NCBI GenBank assembly: GCA_002403175.1
Contig: DHHG01000254.1
Location: 1 to 16,059, forward strand
Direction of reading: 5' to 3'
DNA from: Syntrophaceae bacterium UBA4778
Lineage (GTDB): Bacteria > Desulfobacterota > Syntrophia > Syntrophales > UBA4778
DNA: 16,059 nucleotides
Shown: in pieces, positions 5,744 to 12,897 of the stretch
How positions within the stretch are numbered: position 1 is the first letter of the stretch
Layout: each line of letters opens with the position of its first letter
Program-made: the position numbers and the translations under genes
Notes under the pieces: model-generated
Told to the model about the DNA's origin: nothing
The model's input: only the letters and a program-made list of their open reading frames with translations
Databases searched by the model: none

Positions 5744-6727
5744 TTATTGCAGTTCTGGAATATCTTCCATCAATTGAGGTTTAAGATGAAGATACCGGGT
5801 TGTTGATCTTTTCTGATCGATATCATGAAAAACTCTTTGTACCTGTTCCGCTGATAAACCGATTTCTTTACCGACCGCTTCTGCGGGGATATTATTGTTC
5901 TTCGCGTACAGACATAAATCCATTGTATCGTACGGCAAGGAAAAATAAAATTCATCCTGGCCTTGCGGCAGGGAATAGGTATCGGTTGTGGGCAATCGCT
6001 TCCGAATTTCTTCCGGAACGCCAAGAAACGCCGCCAACTGGTAAACCTGCGTTTTGTATAAGTGGGCAATCGGTTTGATATCCGCAGCGCCGTCGCCGAG
6101 TTTAACGAAAAATCCCTGATCATATTCCAATCTATTAGGAGTCCCGGTGACTGCGTAATTCAGTCGGTCTGCATGATAATATTCAAGCATTTTTCGGATG
6201 CGCTGCTTGAAATTCGAGGCTGCGACAATTTCAAGATACGCCTTTAAGGGCAATCGCTGCTTAATTACTTCTCCCAGAGGGGATTGCGCCACAATAGAAA
6301 AAAAAGAAAGCGTTTTACTCTCTATCACGTTCGGGATCACGATTTTTGACTTCCATCCTTTGCCGTATTCCGGAATTACCGATTGCACGGCTGTTTCATA
6401 TTTTTTGTAAAACCCGACTGCTTCTAATATGGTCGTGATGTCAATATGCTCCCGGTCAATTCCGCAAAAATCAGCCACGAGACTACTCAAGCCGAGAGTA
6501 TCTTCTGAAGAATGTCTCTCCGGCATTTGCAACGCAAACACACGTTCTTTGCCGACAGCTTTAACACAAAGGGCGGCAGTCACACTGCTGTCAATGCCCC
6601 CGGAAATTGCAACGATAAAGCCCCTGCGTTTAAACTGCTTTGCGAGGATATCTCGCATTCTGTGTACGATGCGATCGACCTCCTTTGCGCAGTCAATTGT
6701 TAATACCTCTTTGGAAAATGCTTGCAT
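5744..6727 (-). CDS. nadE: NAD synthetase-type ATP-dependent amide synthetase (NadE family)
   Basis: NadE adenylates nicotinic acid adenine dinucleotide and converts the carboxylate to the amide using ammonia. The N-type ATP pyrophosphatase motif SGGIDSS is at residues 42-48, and the later block GTPNRLEYDQGFF then KLGDGAADIKPIAHLYKTQV and PTTDTY...QGQDEF corresponds to the conserved NadE GTxN.xE, GDGxAD and P...QxDE segments. It has 327 aa and no glutaminase (nitrilase) domain, so it needs free ammonia or a partner such as the adjacent AsnB. An insertion around residues 105-150 and the GTPN variant set it apart from textbook NadE, so a paralog that amidates another carboxylate is possible. 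An AAAAGG precedes ATG 6727. It lies between asnB and the sugar dehydrogenase. Confidence 0.75.
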   Translation of the reverse strand: MQAFSKEVLTIDCAKEVDRIVHRMRDILAKQFKRRGFIVAISGGIDSSVTAALCVKAVGKERVFALQMPERHSSEDTLGLSSLVADFCGIDREHIDITTILEAVGFYKKYETAVQSVIPEYGKGWKSKIVIPNVIESKTLSFFSIVAQSPLGEVIKQRLPLKAYLEIVAASNFKQRIRKMLEYYHADRLNYAVTGTPNRLEYDQGFFVKLGDGAADIKPIAHLYKTQVYQLAAFLGVPEEIRKRLPTTDTYSLPQGQDEFYFSLPYDTMDLCLYAKNNNIPAEAVGKEIGLSAEQVQRVFHDIDQKRSTTRYLHLKPQLMEDIPELQ

Positions 6728-6836
6728 ATCGTTTGTACCTTTTCTATCGTGTGAGACTTTATTCTTACAGAGTTAAATTCCCCGTAGCATGCTGCCTGCC
6801 GGGTAGTTCCTTCGAGACGTTTGAAAAAGTGTGTTT

Positions 6837-6923
6837 AATGTCATTTCGACCAAAGGGAGAAATCTTATAAGCTATTGATAAAATATAAGATTGCCACGTC
6901 GCGTTGCTCCTCGCAATGACATT
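6837..6923. repeat. Interspersed hairpin repeat family B, copy 1
   Basis: The ends are inverted: AATGTCATT (6837-6845) and AATGACATT (6915-6923). Inside, AATCTTATA (6861-6869) pairs perfectly with TATAAGATT (6884-6892). The unit begins GTCATTTCGACC and contains GGGAGAAATCTT, shared with 13981-14089. It fills the gap between asnB and nadE (6728-6947), in which I see no gene and no clear promoter. Confidence 0.85.
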
Positions 6924-6947
6924 TTTTATCTTTTCACTAACATGGAA

Positions 6948-8927
6948 TCATAAATTCCTTCTCTTATCAACAAGCACCACCGGTTTGAGACCATTGTTGC
7001 CCGGCACAGACCATTGGTCGATATAATAGCTATAGAGAAGTTGTGAAGAATATATCCCAGCGAGAGCCATTCCGTCAACTTCATTGACGGTATTTGCCAT
7101 ATATAATTTATCTAAGAGATGCTTCACTTTTGCCGGGTCGAACAGGCCACACTGCTTGAGGGAAGATTCAGAAAGAGCATCCTGTACCTTGTCAAGCGCA
7201 TGGGTACTGCAGAGGCTTTGCTGGATGGGCGCGCGGTAGGGGTGCTTGGTTCGTTTGACAATTGTATCGGGTAATGTGCCTTTGAGGGCTTTTTTCAGCA
7301 GATGTTTTTCGTTCATCCCCAGTATTTTCCAGAGAGGTTTGACCCTGGCCATGAATTCAATAATTCTGTGATCGAGAAAGGGTACCCTGATTTCCAGCGA
7401 ATGAGCCATGGCGACCCTGTCTCCCTGGGAAGAAAGCAGATAATTGCTGAGGAACAAAAATATTTCAAGATACTGAGCTTTTGCAAGACAATCCCTTTTT
7501 GCGAAATCGTTTGGAAGAAGCGACTGCAAATCATCATACACATCATAGTTGCCGATTGATTTCTTTAGTTCTTCGGAAAAGAACAATTTAATCCTGCTCG
7601 TGTTTTTCCAGCGTATCGCATGGGAAAACAAAGGGTGCTGCAATTCATCGTGTGACGCACCGAAGAAAATATGCAGGGATTTTTTTGCCCGTTTATTTTT
7701 AAAAATATCAGGATACAGGCATGAAAATGGAAGGCTTCGAAACGATGACTGCGGCTGACGTGAAAGGAATTGCCGAAGTAATGCCTCTTTGAAAATGTCA
7801 TAGCCTCCAAAAATCTCATCGGCGCCTTCACCGGTCAGCACAACTTTGAGCCCATGCTCACGGACAAAGCCTGATAACAAAAAAAGGGGTGCCGGCGCTG
7901 TTCGCAGGAGCGGTTTTTCACAATGCCGGATCACCTCAGGGAATGCGTCTGCGATGCGCTGATTTGTTGCGGACAGTTCGTGATGACGCACCTTCAGGAA
8001 TAATGACATCTCCTTTTGGAAAATCCCTTCATCAAAATCGGCCTCCTCAAATCTGATGCCGAAAGTTTGCACATCGGTATTGAAATATTTCGCAACCAGG
8101 GCGCTGATGCCCGATGAATCGAGGCCTCCGCTCAGATACGTTCCCACAGGAACATCAGAACGCAGTTGAATGCGTATCGCGTCGATTAACAAATCATGCA
8201 CTGCTTCACTCAGTTCCTGCGGTGAATTGATCAGATAGTCCTGCTTTGGACAATAGGGAATTTCCCAATATTTCTTCTCTACAAACGATCCCTCGGTGAC
8301 CGTAGCATAGTGACCTGGTTTCAGTTCGCATACATTTTTAAAAAATGTCCTGCCGGGTAGCGTTACCCACATAGTAAATATCTGATCCAGGCTGACTGTA
8401 TCAATCTCCCGTGGAACCGCATGAGACGCAAAAATAGATTTTATCTCTGATGCAAAAAAGAAGGTATTGTTATGGATGGCATAATGCAGCGGCCGTATGC
8501 CGACTCTGTCCCGGGCAATAAATAATTGCTTTGTTTTTGTGTTCCAGATGGCAAAGGCGAATTGGCCGTTAAGTTCATCGAGACACGCGTTACCCTTTTC
8601 CTCATATAAATGAATAATAACTTCAGTATCTGATTGCGTATAAAACTGATGACCGGAATTCTCCAGTTCCACCCGTAATTCAGGGTAATTGAATATTTCC
8701 CCGTTAAAGACGATCCACATGGTCTCATCTTCATTGTGCAAAGGCTGCTGACCTGTAGACAAATCAATAATGCTCAGGCGCGTGTGTCCCAGCCCTACAT
8801 GATGGTCTAAATACATTCCGCATTCATCCGGCCCCCGGTGATGCAGGATGGAAACCATCCGTGCAAGCTGATCACCAGCGTCTGCTCTCGTTCCTTGAAA
8901 GCAGAAGAATCCTGTTATTCCGCACAT
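6948..8927 (-). CDS. asnB: Asparagine synthetase (glutamine-hydrolysing) family amidotransferase
   Basis: Class II amidotransferase of 659 aa. The start MCGITG exposes nucleophile C2; RGPDECG (31-37), NGEIFNY (75-81) and SDTEV (99-103) are glutaminase-site residues. The second domain carries the ATP pyrophosphatase motif SGGLDSS (266-272), LTGEGADEIFGGYD and the conserved RVPFLDHRIIEFM. It releases ammonia from glutamine and transfers it to an AMP-activated carboxylate. AsnB copies inside surface-glycan clusters often amidate uronic acids or other cluster intermediates rather than aspartate; the nearby nucleotide-sugar dehydrogenase and acyl genes make that plausible but unproven. Start ATG 8927 is fixed by the Cys-2 requirement; its ribosome binding site is weak. 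Family B repeats flank the gene on both sides. Confidence 0.9.
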   Translation of the reverse strand: MCGITGFFCFQGTRADAGDQLARMVSILHHRGPDECGMYLDHHVGLGHTRLSIIDLSTGQQPLHNEDETMWIVFNGEIFNYPELRVELENSGHQFYTQSDTEVIIHLYEEKGNACLDELNGQFAFAIWNTKTKQLFIARDRVGIRPLHYAIHNNTFFFASEIKSIFASHAVPREIDTVSLDQIFTMWVTLPGRTFFKNVCELKPGHYATVTEGSFVEKKYWEIPYCPKQDYLINSPQELSEAVHDLLIDAIRIQLRSDVPVGTYLSGGLDSSGISALVAKYFNTDVQTFGIRFEEADFDEGIFQKEMSLFLKVRHHELSATNQRIADAFPEVIRHCEKPLLRTAPAPLFLLSGFVREHGLKVVLTGEGADEIFGGYDIFKEALLRQFLSRQPQSSFRSLPFSCLYPDIFKNKRAKKSLHIFFGASHDELQHPLFSHAIRWKNTSRIKLFFSEELKKSIGNYDVYDDLQSLLPNDFAKRDCLAKAQYLEIFLFLSNYLLSSQGDRVAMAHSLEIRVPFLDHRIIEFMARVKPLWKILGMNEKHLLKKALKGTLPDTIVKRTKHPYRAPIQQSLCSTHALDKVQDALSESSLKQCGLFDPAKVKHLLDKLYMANTVNEVDGMALAGIYSSQLLYSYYIDQWSVPGNNGLKPVVLVDKRRNL

Positions 8928-8980
8928 TCTAAAAAAACCTTAAAAAAAGGAAGAAATCCTTGTACCGAAGCGAAGGGAGG

Positions 8981-9055
8981 GGTCTTTAAGATTATTCACA
9001 TTCCCCTTCACTATGTTCAGGGCTTCGGTTCACCAGACAGAAAAAATAGATGTTC
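8981..9055. repeat. Diverged copy of repeat family B
   Basis: TAAGATTATTCACATTCCCC, then TTCACTATGTTCAGGGCTTC and GGTTCACC, aligns with the second half of the copy at 13981-14089 (TAAGATTGTCACGTCGCTTC, then GTTCAGGGCTGTGGCTCACC). It occupies the 143-bp gap between the second ACP gene and asnB. Confidence 0.6.
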
Positions 9056-9070
9056 ATGGTTTCGTGAGAA

Positions 9071-9322
9071 TTAATGATCTTCAGACAGTTTCCTGTTCAG
9101 GAAAGCGGTTATGTTATTCAGGCTGTCCAGATTTTCGGGAAGGATTTCTTCGTCATTGATCTTTATAGCGAATTCTTCCTCTAAAAAAGAAATAATTTGT
9201 AAAATACCGGTGGAATCGATTATCCGTTCCTCGAGAAAAGACGTATCATCCTTCAGATGTGAACCATCTCCAAAAAGAAAGTTGTCTGCTACAAATACCC
9301 TGATTTTTTCGCTTACTTCCAT
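9071..9322 (-). CDS. Acyl carrier protein (second in the cluster)
   Basis: An 83-residue acidic helical protein. Ser37 in ERIIDSTGILQI is the expected phosphopantetheine attachment site (D-S-x-G). The surrounding pattern (DDTSFLEERIIDSTG, then ISFLEEEFAIKINDEEI, then NLDSLNNITAFL) is typical of ACP helices I-III. It would carry an acyl or aminoacyl group as a thioester in the cytoplasm. Start ATG 9322 is 3 bp after the stop of the acyltransferase gene, with AAAGGA inside that gene's last codons, so the two are translationally linked. This suggests it is the carrier used by the acyltransferase or by a step next to it. It differs clearly from the other ACP at 11860-12111. Confidence 0.87.
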   Translation of the reverse strand: MEVSEKIRVFVADNFLFGDGSHLKDDTSFLEERIIDSTGILQIISFLEEEFAIKINDEEILPENLDSLNNITAFLNRKLSEDH

Positions 9323-9325
9323 TTA

Positions 9326-10405
9326 TTAATCCTTTACACGAAAGAACCGTACACCATATCGCCTGAGAAAAAGCACCACTTCTTCACCAAGATCGTTCAA
9401 CAGAAACGGCTGTTCTTTACTTTCAATATCGATCCAGGAGATTTTCTTGGTATTAAGGATTGTTCTATGCTCCCTGGGAATGGTTCTCAAACTCAACAAG
9501 ACGTCAATCCCCTCGATAGAATCAAGGTTTTCTTGGGCAGATAATGTGTCGTAGTCAACCCTTAAACGCCACTTCGTCTTTTTAAACTCCCATGGTTTTT
9601 TTCTCTGAAGGCCTACTTCGTAATATCCTTCCTTTTGAATCCATTCCAATCCTGAACCTTTTAAATAACTCTCCATTTCCCTGATAATTCCCTCGAGAAT
9701 TGTAACCCTTTGTTCTTCAGTAACCTCTTGAGGAAAATCGGGGAATGAACTGACGACCCGCGCGGGAAAACCTACAGCAAGACTTCTGGGGGGTATTGTG
9801 CGGGCAACGAGGGAATTGGCTCCGATTACTGAGCCGTCGCCAATCTTCGTCCCCGGCAAAATGAAAACCCTCCAGGCAATTGACACGCTGTTTCCGATTT
9901 CAATGGATTTGAATTCAACCGGATAACCTTCAAACTGGCTCAACCAGGATGTGTGGCCAAACAAAAGACAATCACCCCCGATTCCGGTATCATCGCCGAT
10001 AACAATGGATACTGCAGGGTTGATAAAAGACATCTGCATGATTTGGCAGTTTCGTCCGAGGACGAACTTGGAATCAGGAAACTGGAGGCCGCCCACGAAA
10101 ACCTGCTCATTAATTTTACTCCCATCCCCAATTTCCACATGAGGAGTATCGAGTATAGTTGCAGATCCTATCTGTACGTGGGAACCAATGGTAATATTGA
10201 CTCCCCTGATTACGACAAGAAAACCAATTTTAGTATGGGAACCAATGCGGACGTTCTTCCCGCATACGACGGAACCAAACCCAATTGAGACACCCTTACC
10301 GATGCTATATCCTCTGAGGCGATAGACAGCCACCTTAAGAAAATTAGGGAGGAAGCCGTAAATGAATATGTCTCGAATGGGGAGACGTGACTTTTTAATC
10401 AGCAT
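9326..10405 (-). CDS. Left-handed beta-helix (hexapeptide) acyltransferase with extra C-terminal domain
   Basis: Residues about 30-225 consist of hexapeptide turns ([I/V]G-x4 repeats): YSIGKGVSIGFGSVV, VRIGSHTKIG, ITIGSHVQIG, VEIGDGSKI, IVIGDDTGIGGDCLLFGHTS, IEIGNSVSIAWRVFI, and a close TKIGDGSVIGANSLVARTIP, then PPRSLAVGFPARVV, a usual end of LacA/NodL/WbbJ-type transferases. His in FGHTSW is a candidate catalytic base. Such trimeric enzymes move acyl groups from CoA or ACP onto sugar or amino groups. Residues about 235-359 form an additional domain (EEQRVTILEGIIREMESYLK through FLRRYGVRFFRV) that I do not recognise. Start ATG 10405 has GAGGT just upstream and overlaps the stop of the small ORF before it. 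ACP follows 3 bp later, supporting an ACP-bound donor. Confidence 0.83.
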   Translation of the reverse strand: MLIKKSRLPIRDIFIYGFLPNFLKVAVYRLRGYSIGKGVSIGFGSVVCGKNVRIGSHTKIGFLVVIRGVNITIGSHVQIGSATILDTPHVEIGDGSKINEQVFVGGLQFPDSKFVLGRNCQIMQMSFINPAVSIVIGDDTGIGGDCLLFGHTSWLSQFEGYPVEFKSIEIGNSVSIAWRVFILPGTKIGDGSVIGANSLVARTIPPRSLAVGFPARVVSSFPDFPQEVTEEQRVTILEGIIREMESYLKGSGLEWIQKEGYYEVGLQRKKPWEFKKTKWRLRVDYDTLSAQENLDSIEGIDVLLSLRTIPREHRTILNTKKISWIDIESKEQPFLLNDLGEEVVLFLRRYGVRFFRVKD

Positions 10406-10596
10406 ATTCGACCTCTTTTGCGGGACTTACAGTTTTCGCGAATGCAGCACCCACCCCAAAATACCTGCCGTGACAGATGCATCTTGATTATCTCAACGCG
10501 CCACCAGGCTACCAAGATTTCTTCGGGTTCTTGCAGTTCATTATGCATTAACATGACTGTATTATCAACTTCGTCTTTGCTTTTCCAGGGAACCAC
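10399..10596 (-). CDS. Small hypothetical protein between enoyl reductase and acyltransferase
   Basis: 65 aa from GTG 10596, which begins 2 bases after the stop of the enoyl reductase gene; its stop overlaps the ATG of the acyltransferase gene. This tight packing on both sides and the absence of any other open frame across this 193-bp gap suggest translation. The sequence is Trp-rich in the middle (ILVAWWRVEI) and has four cysteines near the end (FWGGCCIREN, CKSRKRGRIC) within a basic tail. No family was recognised and no clear ribosome binding site is visible. It could be a small partner protein, a coupling ORF that brings ribosomes to the acyltransferase start, or noncoding spacer. Confidence 0.4.
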   Translation of the reverse strand: MVPWKSKDEVDNTVMLMHNELQEPEEILVAWWRVEIIKMHLSRQVFWGGCCIRENCKSRKRGRIC

Positions 10597-10598
10597 AT

Positions 10599-11360
10599 TT
10601 ATTCCACTATTGAAGACCCGCCATCGATGACCAGCGTGTGACCAATGATTCCCTTTGAAGCTTCAGAGCACAGGAACTGAGCAGCCCATGCAACTTCGTC
10701 CGCAGTAACAAGGCGACCCAGAGGGGTTCTCTTGACAGTCTCTGCAATTCGAAGGGCGCTATCAGGCATAACCTCCCAGGCATCAGTAAGGACGGAACCG
10801 GGAGACAGGACATTGACGCGTATTCCCTGCGGAGCCAATTCAAAGGCAAGATGCCGTGATAGTGCCTCAAGAGCCCCCTTGGATGAACCCACTAACGAAT
10901 AGGAAGGAACTGCACGGGTAGCGCCCCGCGATGAAATTGCGACAATGGCTGAGCCTTCTGAAAACCTCGGCATGAGGAGCTTAATTAACTCAAAAAAAGC
11001 ACGCACATTCAACGAAAAGACCCAATCGAAATGACGGGTTGTAAGTTCGGAAACAGAGCGATGCACACCCGTTGCTGCGCAATATACCAAACCGGAGAGT
11101 CCTGCAGAAGCATCCCCCAAGAACTCGTTCAAACTCTGGAGGCCCTTCTGGCTGGTCAGATCAGCTCGATAAACTTCTAAAGAAAGACCTTCTTCAATTG
11201 CGGCCTGTTTCAGTTTTTCTGCTGACGTATCATCTCTCACATAATCAGCAATGACGGATGCCCCCGCTCGGGCGAACCGGAGAGAGATTGCCCGTCCGAT
11301 TCCGCGCGTGCCACCGGCTATCAGAATACGCTTTCCAACTAATGAATAAGGATCTTTCAT
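10599..11360 (-). CDS. fabL: Enoyl-ACP reductase, FabL type (short-chain dehydrogenase/reductase)
   Basis: 253 aa Rossmann enzyme. The cofactor motif GGTRGIGRA is at residues 16-24. The active site is Y154-SLVGSS-K161, a Tyr-x6-Lys spacing typical of enoyl-ACP reductases (FabI/FabL), not the Tyr-x3-Lys of ketoreductases. Further FabL hallmarks from memory of the Bacillus enzyme: AATGVHRSVSEL then HFDWVFSLN, KGALEALSRHLAFELAPQ, and the end RTPLGRLVTADEV then GHTLVIDGG. It should reduce trans-2-enoyl-ACP with NAD(P)H, the last step of an elongation round. I chose ATG 11360 over TTG 11372 because MKDPYSLVGKRILIAGG fits the usual N-terminal length. It follows the dehydratase gene by 27 bp, which fits the biochemical order. 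Confidence 0.82.
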   Translation of the reverse strand: MKDPYSLVGKRILIAGGTRGIGRAISLRFARAGASVIADYVRDDTSAEKLKQAAIEEGLSLEVYRADLTSQKGLQSLNEFLGDASAGLSGLVYCAATGVHRSVSELTTRHFDWVFSLNVRAFFELIKLLMPRFSEGSAIVAISSRGATRAVPSYSLVGSSKGALEALSRHLAFELAPQGIRVNVLSPGSVLTDAWEVMPDSALRIAETVKRTPLGRLVTADEVAWAAQFLCSEASKGIIGHTLVIDGGSSIVE

Positions 11361-11387
11361 GCACCTGACCAAATGAGAAGAAAACCC

Positions 11388-11831
11388 CTATGGATTTTCA
11401 GCTAAATAGGACTCCAATACTTCATCTACATAACCTGCCACTAATTTGTCGTATGGAAGAAAGGCGAAGAGTAATTCAGCTGAGCATACCTTCTTTGTTC
11501 CTATTTCTATATGACAATTAAAAGTCGCGAAGGTTTCCTGATTTGCCCGTATATCTGCAAATATCATGGCATCCTGGTCGGGATGCACCCAGTCTCGAAA
11601 GCTCGCGGAGATAATCTTGGCGAGCATCGCTTTCCCGCGAGATTTTCTTTCTGCGTCCAGGCACTTGCCGGCTGTTTGTGCCATCATTTCCGTGAGCAAT
11701 ACTCCAGGAACAATAGGAAAGCCAGGGAAATGATCAGCAAAAAAATCCTCGGTCCCGCTGATTCTTTTTACTGCACGGATCATTTTCCCAGGGATCAATT
11801 CAAGAATTTTATCCACAAAAATGAACCTCAA
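11388..11831 (-). CDS. 3-hydroxyacyl-ACP dehydratase, FabZ-like hotdog protein
   Basis: 147 aa, close to FabZ length. The motif FFADHFPGFPIVPGVLLTEM, then MAQTAG, gives catalytic H34 and E48, 14 residues apart as in FabZ. The rest (AKIISASFRDWVHPDQDAMI, then EIGTKKVCSAELLFAF) is the usual hotdog second half. It removes water from 3-hydroxyacyl-ACP to give the trans-2-enoyl form for the neighbouring enoyl reductase. The start is TTG 11831: GGAGG lies about 6 bases upstream and no ATG in frame is available, so the TTG is well supported. It is 28 bp downstream of the first ACP gene. FabZ paralogs in secondary-metabolite clusters look the same, so the chain length handled is unknown. Confidence 0.88.
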   Translation of the reverse strand: MRFIFVDKILELIPGKMIRAVKRISGTEDFFADHFPGFPIVPGVLLTEMMAQTAGKCLDAERKSRGKAMLAKIISASFRDWVHPDQDAMIFADIRANQETFATFNCHIEIGTKKVCSAELLFAFLPYDKLVAGYVDEVLESYLAENP

Positions 11832-11859
11832 TCCGCACCTCCGTATAGTGACCTCATGT

Positions 11860-12111
11860 TCACTGATTCATCAATTGACCATGTTGCCGAAGTACCTCTA
11901 GAATGTCTCCCACTGTGCGCAGGGCATTGCTTTGTTCGATTGGTAAACGGATATCGAAGTTTTCATCAAGTCCCGCGAGCAAAGAAAGCATACCCAACGA
12001 GTCCCATGCGTCGATTTCTTTTCGGCTTGTGAGAGGATTGATAGCATCAAGAGGTTCCTCAAAGAGATCGGCAACCCATTTCAACGCTTCTGCCATTGTC
12101 ATCTGTGTCAA
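11860..12111 (-). CDS. Acyl carrier protein (first in the cluster)
   Basis: 83 aa with Ser38 in EIDAWDSLGMLSLLAGLDEN as the phosphopantetheine site; the D-S-L-G form is canonical. Helices I-III follow the ACP pattern, with acidic helix II (AGLDENFDIRLPIEQSNAL). It probably carries the growing chain in the elongation cycle, as it lies between the ketoreductase and dehydratase genes. The start is TTG 12111 with AAGGAG 8 bases upstream; the Shine-Dalgarno overlaps the stop region of the ketoreductase gene. ATG 12102 is possible but too far from that site. The two ACPs of this run share little beyond the fold, suggesting different jobs. Confidence 0.87.
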   Translation of the reverse strand: MTQMTMAEALKWVADLFEEPLDAINPLTSRKEIDAWDSLGMLSLLAGLDENFDIRLPIEQSNALRTVGDILEVLRQHGQLMNQ

Positions 12112-12123
12112 AACGTACTCTCC

Positions 12124-12882
12124 TTATTTTGCAGTGTAGCCCCCATCGATAACGAGATCTATGCCGGTGATCCATGCGCTCTGGGGCGCAAGCAGGAATG
12201 CGGCTGCCCTTGCAACATCTTCAGGAGCCCCGGTGCCTAAAGGATGAGCATCTTCAATATCTTTGATTTGCTGATCGGACAACAGACCCATAGCCGCTGA
12301 AGTCATGGGTGTATGAACAAACCCGGGTGAAAGGGAGTTTACTCTTATTTTTCTCCGTGCAAGCTCCAGCGCCATGGATCGCACAGCAGCGGAGATCGCT
12401 CCCTTGCTTGCGCTGTAACAAACCTGGCCCGGCGCTCCAACATGACTGTAGACAGATGAAATGAACAGGATAGACCCGCCTCCCTGTTCTATTACATTAC
12501 GGTGAGTAATCGTGCGGGCCATCTCAATGCCGGAAATCAGATTCAGGTCTAGCATAGATTGGAATCCATCAATTTTGTAAGTGCTTAGCGGTCGTGTTTC
12601 CACTACGCCTGCGGCATGGCACAATCCGTACAACCGCCCAATCCCTTTCGTCAATTCCATGACCTTTTCATTGATTGATTTGAGATCATTCAAATCCAAA
12701 AGAAGGATGTGGTGAAAGCACGGTCCCAGAGACGCAGCCGTTTCCAGCAATCGGTCATGATCTCTTCCTGTGAGTATCAGATTGGCCCGATTTCGACTCA
12801 GTTCAATCGATATCCCCCGGCCGATACCTGATGATGCCCCAGTGACGACAATCCATTTTTCCTGGAAATCAAGAAAAGCCAT
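12124..12882 (-). CDS. 3-ketoacyl-ACP reductase, FabG-like (short-chain dehydrogenase/reductase)
   Basis: 252 aa classical SDR. The cofactor motif TGASSGIGRG begins at residue 14; HAAG at 89-92; N114 (LDLNLISG); catalytic S143 (FISSVYS), Y156 and K160 (CYSASKGA) with the Tyr-x3-Lys spacing of ketoreductases; then IRVNSLSPGFVHTPM and TGIDLVIDGGY. It should reduce 3-ketoacyl-ACP made by the KASIII next upstream to the 3-hydroxy form. Start ATG 12882 has AGGGGA 10 bases upstream, lying just after the KASIII stop (15 bp gap). Substrate specificity cannot be read from sequence; a general SDR role is the alternative, but position between a condensing enzyme and an ACP argues for ketoreduction. Confidence 0.87.
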   Translation of the reverse strand: MAFLDFQEKWIVVTGASSGIGRGISIELSRNRANLILTGRDHDRLLETAASLGPCFHHILLLDLNDLKSINEKVMELTKGIGRLYGLCHAAGVVETRPLSTYKIDGFQSMLDLNLISGIEMARTITHRNVIEQGGGSILFISSVYSHVGAPGQVCYSASKGAISAAVRSMALELARRKIRVNSLSPGFVHTPMTSAAMGLLSDQQIKDIEDAHPLGTGAPEDVARAAAFLLAPQSAWITGIDLVIDGGYTAK

Positions 12883-12897
12883 TGATGTACTTCCCCT

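Noticed and set aside
5735..5752. Hairpin CTGCAA/TTGCAG over the nadE stop codon as a terminator
   Set aside because: The stem is only 6 bp and AT-rich in the loop, with no T run after it on the - strand.
4010..6870. Many + strand open frames opposite the dehydrogenase and nadE genes
   Set aside because: They are antisense to genes with intact catalytic motifs and their own sequences show no family features.
10599..11360. SDR that seemed to have lost its catalytic tyrosine (VGSSK in place of YxxxK)
   Set aside because: The tyrosine is at Y154, seven residues before K161; this is the normal spacing of FabL/FabI-type enoyl reductases.
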